64,000 bases of DNA, from NCBI RefSeq assembly GCF_012927205.1, contig NZ_JABBGC010000001.1, forward strand, positions 1,426,001 through 1,490,000, written 5' to 3'. The translations under genes and the position numbers were made by a program. This stretch comes from Chitinophaga fulva (GTDB taxonomy: Bacteria; Bacteroidota; Bacteroidia; Chitinophagales; Chitinophagaceae). This document shows, piece by piece, positions 53,224-61,664 of the stretch; position 1 is the stretch's first letter, and every line of letters starts with the position of its first letter. The notes below the pieces were generated by a model. The model saw only the letters and a program-made list of their open reading frames with translations, was not told the DNA's origin and did not search any database.

Positions 53224-54900
53224 GTGAGTGAAAGTAACCTGCATAAACACTTCCGGGACGATGGCAATGTCCCCATTCCCATACCTCCCGCTGATGACAG
53301 CTGGAAGCTCATGGAGCAACGGCTGAATGAAGTGATGCCTGTGACACACCAGGCCGGTGGACATACCACCCCCAACTCATCAGGTATCGTCGCTAAAATA
53401 CTGCCGATTGTTAAATATGCAGTCGCCGCCATATTTGTATCCGGTGTGGTATTATATAGCATACACCGGATCAATCAACCTGTAACGGTACCAACTCCGG
53501 TGGAGGTCAGTCCCATCGCTACAAAAGATAGTACTACCCTGGCAACAGACACCATGGCTGATGAAAGCTCCATCGTTACAACACCGGATACAACCCTGGC
53601 CATTAGTACAACATCACCTGCCGGCGCAAATACACCGGCAGCCTCAGACAAATCTGCCCTGAATGCACCCGTCAGCACATTTACGGGAAATGCCATACAT
53701 CCGTCTGCTACTGAGGTAATAGCGGCGAATGCTCCTGTCACTGCTACTTCAGCAACGAAGACAACGACCGTTACAAATACGAATAATACAACGCACACGC
53801 CTGCTGCCGGTATGGTAGCGCCAAAAGCTGCTGCTGCCAACAAAACAACCCATGCCAGCACCACCGCTCCTGCTGCGGGAAATGTTTCGCGTCATGCCGA
53901 TGCCACTGTAACACCGGCCAGCACGCATATGGCCTCAAATGGCCAGCCCACTCACGGCACTACCCCTGGCAGGATTTCAAAGTCAGTTAACCAACAAAAA
54001 CTAAAGTCCGGTCAACAGCAGCCAGGCGATGTCAGTAATGCATTGCCCCCTGCCAATAACCCGGAAGAAAATAATGTTGCAGTAGTAGGCCTGGCAGACA
54101 ATAACCACTCCAAAACAGCCGCCATGCTAAAACCTGGGTTACCTGCCCGGCTGACCCTGCAGCAACTTCCGCTTCATGTGGATAAAGCATCAACGGACCA
54201 TCCTTTGAAAGTGGGCAGTGAAACCATGGACCGTCTTGCGGGTTACCGCGTGCCCCGCACCAAATCCTATACCCCGGGATACTGGCAACTGATGGCACAA
54301 TGGAGCGTACCGCTGCCTGTAGTCAGCAGCCCTGCCTATTATAAAGGTCCCGATGGGAATACCCAGCTATACAGGCTGGCGATTCCCGGCATAAGGGTGC
54401 AGCGTACCTGGAACAATGCGGCCCTAAGCCTGGACGTCAATGCCATGAGTACGCAACCATACAGGAATCAGCCTTACTATATCAACAAAACCATGGGATG
54501 GAACATCGACTGGATGGCCAGCACCCTCCTGCAGACCTTCGGCTACAGCGCTTCGCTGGCTTATCATCACCGGATTGCTGGTAATTTCTTCGGTGCCGCA
54601 GGCGTGCAGGCGTATTACGGACGTACCGCTTCCATCCTGGAAGTGACGCAATCCCATGACAGTTTAGGTGAACACACCCAGACAGCCATCAGGAGCGAAA
54701 AAAGCAAGGTCTGGAACAGTATCAGCAAATTCCACGGGAATATAACAGGTGAAATCTACTATGACCATGCCAGATGGCAGGCAGCGGTACGTACGGCCGT
54801 TCCCGTATTACACACGTCAAGAGACTCCATAGGTGGTAATATGAAGCCCGTAATGCAATTGGAGCTATTGCTCAGATGGAAGATCAACCGGCGAAAATGA
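53224..54900 (+). CDS. Putative anti-sigma / trans-envelope protein with C-terminal barrel-like domain
   Basis: The 558-residue protein starts at GTG 53224. Residues 1-55 are cytosolic and hold PIPPADDSWKLMEQRLNEVMP, a phrase I know from proteins encoded behind Bacteroidota ECF sigma factors. One transmembrane helix spans about 56-81 (IVKYAVAAIFVSGVVLYSIH). Residues 85-300 are Thr/Ala/Pro-rich low complexity. The C-terminal 190 residues look like amphipathic outer-membrane strands (YWQLMAQWSVPLPVV, GWNIDWMASTLLQTFGYSASLAYHH). The layout would span the whole envelope. An anti-sigma role is inferred from position and from the N-terminal part. Confidence 0.75.
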   Translation: MSESNLHKHFRDDGNVPIPIPPADDSWKLMEQRLNEVMPVTHQAGGHTTPNSSGIVAKILPIVKYAVAAIFVSGVVLYSIHRINQPVTVPTPVEVSPIATKDSTTLATDTMADESSIVTTPDTTLAISTTSPAGANTPAASDKSALNAPVSTFTGNAIHPSATEVIAANAPVTATSATKTTTVTNTNNTTHTPAAGMVAPKAAAANKTTHASTTAPAAGNVSRHADATVTPASTHMASNGQPTHGTTPGRISKSVNQQKLKSGQQQPGDVSNALPPANNPEENNVAVVGLADNNHSKTAAMLKPGLPARLTLQQLPLHVDKASTDHPLKVGSETMDRLAGYRVPRTKSYTPGYWQLMAQWSVPLPVVSSPAYYKGPDGNTQLYRLAIPGIRVQRTWNNAALSLDVNAMSTQPYRNQPYYINKTMGWNIDWMASTLLQTFGYSASLAYHHRIAGNFFGAAGVQAYYGRTASILEVTQSHDSLGEHTQTAIRSEKSKVWNSISKFHGNITGEIYYDHARWQAAVRTAVPVLHTSRDSIGGNMKPVMQLELLLRWKINRRK

Positions 54901-55069
54901 TCCATTACGTTTGCCCCGTCCGTTAGTATAATTTTATTATTATATTTGGAGGATATAACTGTCCCATTTTCCCAAATAGAAAAACCTGATAGTTAACCTT
55001 AGTAACCATGTTGGTCAGTAATAAACATTTTACTCCGGTAATCGGACTGGATATTCATATCGTTATATA

Positions 55070-56185
55070 ATGAAGGTCAATATCATGGAATTGCTCTCCT
55101 ATCGCGATTTGAGAGCAGTTGGCACGGGAAAGGACATGTTATCGGAAGACGGACTGTTTATTTACAAACGGCATCAGGGCGCATACAGGCTTTGTTTTGG
55201 AGATGCCCCCGAAATCGCCGTTGATGAGTTTATTACGCCTGAACTCTATGAAGAGGCCACGGCCTTTACAGGGGATGAGGCCACAGAAGATTTTGTTTTT
55301 CTGGCAGAAATACTGCTAAATATATTCCAATACCGGAAAAAGAAACAGGTGATCAACCAGCGTCTGAAGTTGTTCTGCCTGAAACAAATTATCTTCCAAC
55401 AACATCATGATACAGCTGAACTGGCCACACTGTTCCGGTTCCTGTTGTTCTTTCATCCCTGTTCGGAAGATTATATAGACCGCTTCTCTTTAAACAAAGA
55501 TGGCTTTTTATACAAAGGATCACCGGTAGATCTCCTCACGCTGATAACAAACTTATTCGACAACTTTATCAATCATAAAGATCAGTTCCCTTCCCTGGCT
55601 GACTTCAGTGCAGAACATTTGTCTGTCAGCAAAGTACTGGTGCTGGAAACGCTGAAAATGATGCTCCCCCATGTGGGGCAGGTTCCTTATGTGGTGCCCG
55701 GAAAGGGTGGCCCGGTGTTGCTAACTGCCATCTTTTCACAGCCACAGGCCTTTTTTGATATTTACAATAATAACAAAGAGGAATTCTTCCGTTTGCTGAA
55801 GGAAAGCCAGCCTGCCTATACGGTGAAAAGCTGGGACGATGATCCGGAGGCACAGGCTGCTGTATACTACGGCACCACCAGGAATGATACTATCGAAGCA
55901 TATTTTAACAGGCCTGCCCGTGTGCTGCGGAGAAAGAAATACCTGGTGGAGTTCTTCGTTGACATGTATGTTTTCTATATACTGTGTAGTCCGGATGGCC
56001 TGAAAACTTTACTGGAGGTTTTGGAGCCCGGGAATGTTTTCCTGCAGCAAATCCTTACGATACTTTTCTCGCATCCGTTTTATAACGGGGAGGCTAAAGT
56101 ACGATTGATTGAATCTGGCTTATATAAGCAGCTGCCAGAGGGGTTCTGGAAAGAGCGGATCAATAAAATGGCTGCTAATATGTAA
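55070..56185 (+). CDS. Uncharacterised helical protein
   Basis: The 371-residue protein is not recognised. It has no signal peptide and no strong membrane helix. It is rich in Phe, Leu and Tyr and looks helical (FVFLAEILLNIFQYRKKKQVINQRLKLFCLKQII, ELATLFRFLLFFHPCSEDYIDRF). A second in-frame ATG lies at 55085 (MELLSYRDL). The segment YYGTTRNDTIEAYFNRPARVLRRKKYLVEFFVDMYVFYI is the most distinctive. It is a single gene closed by a strong terminator. Confidence 0.65.
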   Translation: MKVNIMELLSYRDLRAVGTGKDMLSEDGLFIYKRHQGAYRLCFGDAPEIAVDEFITPELYEEATAFTGDEATEDFVFLAEILLNIFQYRKKKQVINQRLKLFCLKQIIFQQHHDTAELATLFRFLLFFHPCSEDYIDRFSLNKDGFLYKGSPVDLLTLITNLFDNFINHKDQFPSLADFSAEHLSVSKVLVLETLKMMLPHVGQVPYVVPGKGGPVLLTAIFSQPQAFFDIYNNNKEEFFRLLKESQPAYTVKSWDDDPEAQAAVYYGTTRNDTIEAYFNRPARVLRRKKYLVEFFVDMYVFYILCSPDGLKTLLEVLEPGNVFLQQILTILFSHPFYNGEAKVRLIESGLYKQLPEGFWKERINKMAANM

Positions 56186-56278
56186 GGATTAGGAACGGCT
56201 CTTTCCCTTTTCCATTCTCAGGCGGAGTGTCTCGTTTTCACCGTGTGTGCGTCATCGTTAGTTGCCTTGTAAATGTAA

Positions 56279-56312
56279 AAATAAGAAGCATTATACCCGT
56301 ATGATGCTTCTT
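56279..56312. terminator. Bidirectional terminator
   Basis: AATAAGAAGCAT pairs with ATGCTTCTTATT around a short loop, with A and T runs on both sides. It separates the plus-strand 371-residue gene from the minus-strand isochorismatase gene. Confidence 0.88.
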
Positions 56313-56333
56313 ATTTTTTCTATAGAGAGATTA

Positions 56334-56963
56334 TTATAAATACTGCTGCGTGTTAACGATGTCGGCATAAAAGAACGCCAATCCGGCCATCATGGAGCGT
56401 TGTACTTCTGCTGCTGGTACTTTCTGTTGATTAATTTCCAGGTCCCTGGTGGCGCAGGCGTCCGCTACCACGGTGCAATGGAACCCAAAGTCTTTGGCTG
56501 CCCGTGTGGTAGCGTCAACGCAGGCGTGGGTCATCATACCGGTGATGATCAGGTCAGTGGCGCCGATCTGCTGTAGATGCTTCAGCAGTTCCGTTTCCCG
56601 GAAGCTATTGGGGTAATGTTTGGTGATGATCTTCTCGCCAGCCAGTGGTTGTACGGAAGGATGTATCTCTGCGCCGGGGGTATTGGTGACCAGGAAACCG
56701 GCATCTGCCTGGTGTTTGATGTAAATGACAGGAATACCCTTTTTGCGGCATTTCTCCAGTATCTGACGGATGTTAGCCGCCGCGGCATCGGGACCGGACA
56801 GCTCCATTTTCCCGCCTTTGAAATAATCTTGTTGTACGTCAATGATGAGAAGCGCTTGTTTTTTCATGTTTGTTTTTTTGTTTGGACCTTCTGCAAATAT
56901 GTTTCCGGTGAGAAACAGTAAAATGAGTGCCAGTACGGACACCCGGAGGTGGCGCATGTTCAT
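56334..56963 (-). CDS. Isochorismatase-fold cysteine hydrolase with predicted signal peptide
   Basis: The 209-residue frame contains the catalytic triad of the family. Asp lies in LLIIDVQQDYFKGG, Lys in IITKHYPNSF and Cys in TGMMTHACVDATTRAAKDFG. A stretch at the start (MRHLRVSVLALILLFLTGNIFAEG) reads as a signal peptide, which is unusual for these mostly cytosolic enzymes. A second ATG at 56867 (MKKQALLIIDVQQDY) would give a normal cytosolic protein of 177 residues. Both starts have purine-rich leaders. The substrate may be a nicotinamide-like amide or isochorismate, and this is unresolved. Confidence 0.88.
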   Translation of the reverse strand: MNMRHLRVSVLALILLFLTGNIFAEGPNKKTNMKKQALLIIDVQQDYFKGGKMELSGPDAAAANIRQILEKCRKKGIPVIYIKHQADAGFLVTNTPGAEIHPSVQPLAGEKIITKHYPNSFRETELLKHLQQIGATDLIITGMMTHACVDATTRAAKDFGFHCTVVADACATRDLEINQQKVPAAEVQRSMMAGLAFFYADIVNTQQYL

Positions 56964-57069
56964 GAGATAAAATTTAAAATGATGAAAGAGAAGTAAAGCG
57001 CTTTACAAGACAAAGGTGGGGATAATAAAAAAAACGCCACTTGACCTGGATCAAGTGGCGGAATAAATT

Positions 57070-57657
57070 TTAGGAATGACGCTTTGATTTAAGCATGCGG
57101 CTGAAGAATGCCGGTGTTACGCCAATGAAGGAAGCTATCTGTTGCTGGCTGAAAGCGCCTGCAATCCGATGATAGCGCCGGAGGAACTGCTCATACCGCT
57201 CTGCTGCCGGAAGGCTCAGGATATCCGTTATACGTTGCTGACTAACGGCAAATGCCCGCTCGGTAAGTATCCGGAAGTATTGCTCAAAATGGGGTATCCG
57301 GGCAAATAACGTTTCCCGTTTTTCTTTCGTCAATAGTAGCGCTGTTGTGGGCTCCACGGCTTCTATGAAAAGCTCTGACGGCGTATCAAAAACAAGGCTC
57401 TGGTAATCGGCTATCCACCAGTCGGCTATCGCGATGGTTAAAATATGTTCATTCCCTTTCTGATCGAGCAGGTAACTTTTCACACAACCGCTGATGATAA
57501 AGGCCAGCTGGTTGCAGATACTACCTTCCCGGAGGAGGTATTCTTTTTTGTGGTACTGCCGCTCCTGCAACAGCGAACAGAAGAAACTCTTTTCCGCTTC
57601 GGAAAGGGAAATCTGTTTCGCTACATTCTGGAGGATGGGTTCGTATCCGGTTGTCAT
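57070..57657 (-). CDS. Crp/Fnr-family transcriptional regulator
   Basis: The 195-residue protein has a cNMP-binding-like beta roll (EYLLREGSICNQLAFIISGCVKSYLLDQKGNEHILTIAI). A C-terminal winged helix follows (GAFSQQQIASFIGVTPAFFSRMLKSKRHS). The effector is unknown. It lies upstream of the isochorismatase gene on the same strand, with a gap of about 100 bp, and may regulate it. On the other side it follows the DoxX gene with a 51-bp gap. Confidence 0.92.
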   Translation of the reverse strand: MTTGYEPILQNVAKQISLSEAEKSFFCSLLQERQYHKKEYLLREGSICNQLAFIISGCVKSYLLDQKGNEHILTIAIADWWIADYQSLVFDTPSELFIEAVEPTTALLLTKEKRETLFARIPHFEQYFRILTERAFAVSQQRITDILSLPAAERYEQFLRRYHRIAGAFSQQQIASFIGVTPAFFSRMLKSKRHS

Positions 57658-57708
57658 ACTACCACAAAAGTACGTTGCAGCTTTATCTCTGCGACAAGTT
57701 TTTTCTGC

Positions 57709-58128
57709 TCATGCCTGCCGGCACTGCGCCTTAGGAAAAACAGGATACTTCCGTGTTCTGCCCCATACCACCGCGCCGGCCAGCAAGGTTACGACCATGT
57801 TGAAGCCCGTTACGGATGCTTCTCCCCGTGAAATATGGAACAGCGTTGCCAGTGTCATTAGCGCAATGATGCCGATAGCGGCCCATACGGTCAGTATCGG
57901 CTTGATGCGGAGCAGGGATGGCAGCAGTAGCCCCAGGCCACCTGCCAGGTCTACTATGCCGAGCAGCCGCACATATACGGCAGATACCTGCCCTGTCCAT
58001 GGGTATAAGGCGGCTAATTTATCTATGGGATATCCCAGTTTCATCCCTCCCGATATGATAAACAGCGCGGCTAAAAGTAATTGCACTGCCCACAGCAGGA
58101 TGTTGAGCACAGACTTTCTTTGTTGCAT
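57709..58128 (-). CDS. DoxX-family membrane protein
   Basis: The 139-residue protein has four hydrophobic segments (LLWAVQLLLAALFIISGGMKL, LLGIVDLAGGLGLLLPSLL, VWAAIGIIALMTLATLFHI, MVVTLLAGAVVWG), the normal DoxX four-helix plan with the early GGMKLGYP motif. DoxX relatives act in thiol redox complexes or as small quinone-linked subunits; the role here is not known. It is divergent from an HxlR regulator, and the shared space holds a striking 34-bp operator, so it is very likely the HxlR target. Confidence 0.88.
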   Translation of the reverse strand: MQQRKSVLNILLWAVQLLLAALFIISGGMKLGYPIDKLAALYPWTGQVSAVYVRLLGIVDLAGGLGLLLPSLLRIKPILTVWAAIGIIALMTLATLFHISRGEASVTGFNMVVTLLAGAVVWGRTRKYPVFPKAQCRQA

Positions 58129-58184
58129 AAAATTGATTTTTGATGCGGTAAAATTAGGCTAGCTTTACTATAAAAAGGTAAGTA

Positions 58185-58218
58185 CTATACTGTAGTATAG
58201 CCCTATACTACAGTATAG
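58185..58218. promoter_or_regulatory. Operator between the DoxX and HxlR genes
   Basis: CTATACTGTAGTATAG (58185-58200) and CTATACTACAGTATAG (58203-58218) are exact reverse complements with a 2-bp spacer. Each arm is itself nearly palindromic, so two dimers could bind side by side. The HxlR ATG is 20 bp away. Confidence 0.85.
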
Positions 58219-58238
58219 GAGACCTTAAATTACTGCAT

Positions 58239-58622
58239 ATGAAAAAGCCGTATGATTCCTGGGTGGACTTCCGTTTGTCGCCACAGGACTGCCCTAAAGA
58301 GTATATGCTCGCTTTAAATGATGCACTGAACGTACTGACCGGAAAATGGAAGTTGCATGTGATAGGTGCACTAACAACCGGGAAAAAACGTTTCAGCGAG
58401 ATTGAGCGCTTCATCCCGGAAATTAATCCGCGAATGTTGTCCAAAGAACTAAAGGAACTGGAAGTGAATGGCATCGTGTCCCGTATCGTGCAGGATACAT
58501 TGCCTGCTATCGTTGAATACGAGTTGACAAAATCAGGAAGGGAAATTAAACCTGTCTTTGATGCGATGATCATGTGGGGGCTGGAACATCGGCAAAGCAC
58601 TATCAGGAATGGCGGAAAATGA
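58239..58622 (+). CDS. HxlR-family transcriptional regulator
   Basis: The 127-residue protein is an HxlR winged helix regulator: CPKEYMLALNDALNVLTGKWKLHVIGALTTGKKRFSEIERFIPEINPRMLSKELKELEVNGIVSRIVQ. Cys18 lies at the redox-sensitive N-terminal position. It is divergent from the DoxX gene and sits right beside the double palindrome, which it presumably binds. HxlR-DoxX pairs are a recurring redox or electrophile-stress unit, and the earlier HxlR gene at 48122 has a DoxX-like partner too. Confidence 0.94.
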   Translation: MKKPYDSWVDFRLSPQDCPKEYMLALNDALNVLTGKWKLHVIGALTTGKKRFSEIERFIPEINPRMLSKELKELEVNGIVSRIVQDTLPAIVEYELTKSGREIKPVFDAMIMWGLEHRQSTIRNGGK

Positions 58623-58677
58623 ATGATATCCGTTGTCCTTCTATTTTTAGGCTGACCTATACCCAATATACAGAAAG

Positions 58678-59316
58678 ATGATACCTGCAAATACCCGTAC
58701 AATTACTCCCTATCATGGCAACTGGAAACGGGCAGATGGGATGGAGCTGATAGCTACTCCGGAAATCAATAACAGCTATATTATTGCAGCAGTTAGTAAG
58801 TCAAGGCTGAAGAAACAGGCCTCCCTTTGGCTGGTGTATCTGGAGGATAATAATGGGATACGCGATTACGATACAGGGAATGAGATAGAAGGGATTAGAC
58901 TTTGTTATGGAACGATTACTGAAATAACCTATTCAACCGATTCAGGAAGAAAACGAAGGGAAATAACTTTTTTAGTTGCCCACGTGATAAGGCTGGTGGA
59001 TGTCCCGTCTATATTACCGGCGCAGCCATTCCCATCCGGGCTGGCAAACAAAATCGACGATCATCTGACGGGGATGACCTACTTTGGTGGCTGTGGCCAC
59101 GTCGAAAGAAATGGAGACTATTACTTTCTTACATCGGAAATACATGGGATCGATGAACAGGTAGTTGCCCTGAAATATAATAATGAAGTTCACATATTAT
59201 TATCGATTCAATGCAATGAATGGAACAGGACAATCATTTGGCGTACGATAGGTAACTATATCCCGAAAGAAAAGTTCGTTGAGTTTTTGGAACATGACAA
59301 GAATAATGAGTTGTAA
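58678..59316 (+). CDS. Uncharacterised cytosolic protein
   Basis: The 212-residue protein has no signal peptide or membrane segment and is not recognised. It is mixed alpha/beta, with WLVYLEDNNGIRDYDTGNEIEG and a Cys/Gly motif YFGGCGHVERNGDYYFLTSEIHG. It starts 55 bp behind the HxlR gene, close enough for co-transcription, but its content gives no link. A second gene set begins after it. Confidence 0.55.
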   Translation: MIPANTRTITPYHGNWKRADGMELIATPEINNSYIIAAVSKSRLKKQASLWLVYLEDNNGIRDYDTGNEIEGIRLCYGTITEITYSTDSGRKRREITFLVAHVIRLVDVPSILPAQPFPSGLANKIDDHLTGMTYFGGCGHVERNGDYYFLTSEIHGIDEQVVALKYNNEVHILLSIQCNEWNRTIIWRTIGNYIPKEKFVEFLEHDKNNEL

Positions 59317-59358
59317 CATTTAACGATGTGATACCGTTCTACCCGTAAACTCACACGC

Positions 59359-59886
59359 ATGAAAAACAACATTTACACCCTTATTCTGTTGCTTACCTGT
59401 GCCTTGTTTGTAGCCTGTAAAAAAGATAAAATTGAATACAAAGGCGATTTCCAACGCAGCTATAACACATGGATGAATTTTAAAGACGCTACTGGCAATT
59501 CCTACCGCTACAAGACTACTTTCGGTTCCTGGACTGGTTACGGTACCGAAATGACCGTTACCGTTAAAGCAGGCAAGATTGTTCATCGTTCTTACGTAGC
59601 TAAACATTACGATAACCGTGGCTCCCAGCCACCGCAAATTGTGATAGATAAAACATGGGATGAAGACGAGACAACACTCAATACACACACTGGTGTCTCC
59701 AAATCCATGACGCTGGATGAAATATATGAGAAGGCGCAGCAGGAATGGTTAATAAAAAGAAGCGATGCCAAGGTCTACTTTGAAACCAATAACAGTGGTA
59801 TGATTTCCAATTGTGGATATGTACCGGATGCTTGTGTAGATGACTGTTTCAATGGTATTTCGATCACACTAATTGAAAAGATATAA
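59359..59886 (+). CDS. Uncharacterised lipoprotein
   Basis: The 175-residue protein has a signal peptide with the lipobox LFVAC (Cys20), then KKDKIEYKGDFQRSYNTWMNFKD. The body looks beta-rich (YRYKTTFGSWTGYGTEMTVTVKAGKIVHRSYV), with a C-terminal cysteine group in ISNCGYVPDACVDDCFNG. It is probably anchored in the outer membrane. No known domain is visible. Confidence 0.7.
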   Translation: MKNNIYTLILLLTCALFVACKKDKIEYKGDFQRSYNTWMNFKDATGNSYRYKTTFGSWTGYGTEMTVTVKAGKIVHRSYVAKHYDNRGSQPPQIVIDKTWDEDETTLNTHTGVSKSMTLDEIYEKAQQEWLIKRSDAKVYFETNNSGMISNCGYVPDACVDDCFNGISITLIEKI

Positions 59887-60015
59887 CAATAAGACCCCGA
59901 AGATTTCAGGGGCTTTGCCAAATTTTCATCAACACTTTTTTTGAGCTGGCCGGCATAAATCTCTCAGGATTTTTGACCGGCTTTCGTACCTTTCGTCCTT
60001 TAAAACGGACATGCC

Positions 60016-60774
60016 ATGAGCAACTTTTCAGACATCGGTTTTGATATTAATACGGAAGAAGAATTTCAGGAATTACTGGAGAAGACATACCATGAAAGCA
60101 CCCTCATCAGGGTGAACGAAGGGGCTTATGCGGTATACGCAGATGAATCAGGGGCGGAGCTTTGGATACAGCTCAATCATCAACAGGAGTGTATCGGCGC
60201 TAACCCGCATTATAAAGGAAAAAGCCGGAGGAAAGTTTGCCTGACCGCTACGGTGGAGAGACCGGAAAATCCGCTGGACGGCGGGTTTTATGCCTGGGCT
60301 GAACCGGCGGAAAACCAAAACCCGAAAAGTGGCCTCTATCCCTTTGTATTTGATGTGCCTGATTTCAAAACCCTGGAGGCGTTCTCTTTTCCCGCCGATG
60401 TGGAAATTCAGCTGACAGCCTTTGCACAGGATGTACAGCTATACGAAAACGAAGCAGCTTTTGATGCTGCACAAACAAAGGAACCCAAATTTTCTGTGCA
60501 ATCATTTATTCCAAGCGGATTGTTTTCTTCTTCGGAAGAAGATAAGCCCTCCACACCTGAAGCATTTGGTTTTTTCACCGGTGTCATTAAACAGGTAGAA
60601 GGCAGGCAGAACGCGCTGACCGGACAAATATTCTATGTCCTGCTGGTAGCTACTCTGGGCGGCGAAATAGATGTGGTGGCAGATGCCGGCTTTTTTGAAA
60701 AAGCGCCGGTGGTCAATGAGATCATTCAGGTGGAATGTTGGTTGTCCGGTCAGGTAATCAATGCGGCATCATGA
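60016..60774 (+). CDS. Uncharacterised protein coupled to a nucleotidyltransferase
   Basis: The 252-residue protein has no signal peptide. It starts MSNFSDIGFDINTEEEFQELLEKTYHES and is rich in acidic and aromatic residues (GAELWIQLNHQQECIGANPHYKG, GGFYAWAEPAENQNPKSGLYPFVFDVPDF). It ends in an OB-like region (LTGQIFYVLLVATLGGEIDVVADAGFF). I believe similar proteins occur widely in bacteria without a known function. Its stop overlaps the ATG of the next gene (ATGA at 60771-60774), so the two are coupled. Confidence 0.65.
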   Translation: MSNFSDIGFDINTEEEFQELLEKTYHESTLIRVNEGAYAVYADESGAELWIQLNHQQECIGANPHYKGKSRRKVCLTATVERPENPLDGGFYAWAEPAENQNPKSGLYPFVFDVPDFKTLEAFSFPADVEIQLTAFAQDVQLYENEAAFDAAQTKEPKFSVQSFIPSGLFSSSEEDKPSTPEAFGFFTGVIKQVEGRQNALTGQIFYVLLVATLGGEIDVVADAGFFEKAPVVNEIIQVECWLSGQVINAAS

Positions 60775-61628
60775 ACATACCGGAAAATAAACAACGATTA
60801 TTAACACAAATAGCGGATGACCTGCAAAGTGTGGAGGGTGTCGCGGCGGTGGTGCTGGGAGGTTCCTATGCGGCAGGAATGGCATCTGATCAGTCCGACC
60901 TGGATATCGGCATCTATTACCATGCGGATAAACCGTTTAAGGTCGATGATATTAAAGCGGTAGTGGAGAAATATGCCGTCAGTCCGGCTACGGTGACTGA
61001 TTTCTACGAATGGGGCCCCTGGGTGAATGGCGGTGCGTGGATGATAACAGAACATGGCAAGGTGGATTTTCTATACCGGAATATCCACCAGGTGCAGCAG
61101 ACTATCGACAAGGCACAGCAGGGGGAATGGGAAAATCATTTTGAACAACAACCGCCTTATGGTTTTTCTTCTGTTATCTATCTGGCTGAGGTGAATATCT
61201 GTCAGCCTTTATATGACCCGGCCGGCGTGCTGGCTGCATGGAAAAAAGCGGTATCGGTTTATCCGCGGGCATTACGGGAAACGATCATCCGGCAATCATT
61301 GTGGTCGGCGGACTTTACCATCTGGCAGGCTGCCGGATTTGCGGAGAAGCACGATGTGTATAACACTGTCGGATGCATGGCCAGGGCGGTGAAAAACATC
61401 ATGGCGGCGTTGTTTGCTATTAATGAACGGTATCCGCTGGGTGATAAAAGAGTGATGGAGCAGTTGCAGGATGCAGCCAAAGTACCAGCTGGCCTGCGGG
61501 AAAAAGTGGATGCAATATTATGTGTGTCCGGCGATACTTTGCCACAAAACGTAACACGCCTGACAGCGCTGCACCAGGAGGTGGTGCTGCTATCAGATGG
61601 ACTGTATAAGCCATTGTATCAGCTATAA
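60771..61628 (+). CDS. Nucleotidyltransferase domain protein
   Basis: The 285-residue protein has the pol-beta-type nucleotidyltransferase motif VVLGGSYAAGMASDQSDLDIGIYY (GGS followed by D-x-D) in its first 60 residues. The rest is helical with a possible substrate domain (FTIWQAAGFAEKHDVYNTVGCMARAVKNIMAALFAIN). It is like kanamycin-type or DUF4037 nucleotidyltransferases, which adenylate small molecules or proteins. ATG 60771 is used because the longer frame (60735) starts inside the previous gene. The 4-bp overlap couples them. A toxin or resistance role is possible but unsupported. Confidence 0.82.
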   Translation: MNIPENKQRLLTQIADDLQSVEGVAAVVLGGSYAAGMASDQSDLDIGIYYHADKPFKVDDIKAVVEKYAVSPATVTDFYEWGPWVNGGAWMITEHGKVDFLYRNIHQVQQTIDKAQQGEWENHFEQQPPYGFSSVIYLAEVNICQPLYDPAGVLAAWKKAVSVYPRALRETIIRQSLWSADFTIWQAAGFAEKHDVYNTVGCMARAVKNIMAALFAINERYPLGDKRVMEQLQDAAKVPAGLREKVDAILCVSGDTLPQNVTRLTALHQEVVLLSDGLYKPLYQL

Positions 61629-61664
61629 CTGGTACAGAGAGGCGGCCGGTGAGGCTGCCTTTTT

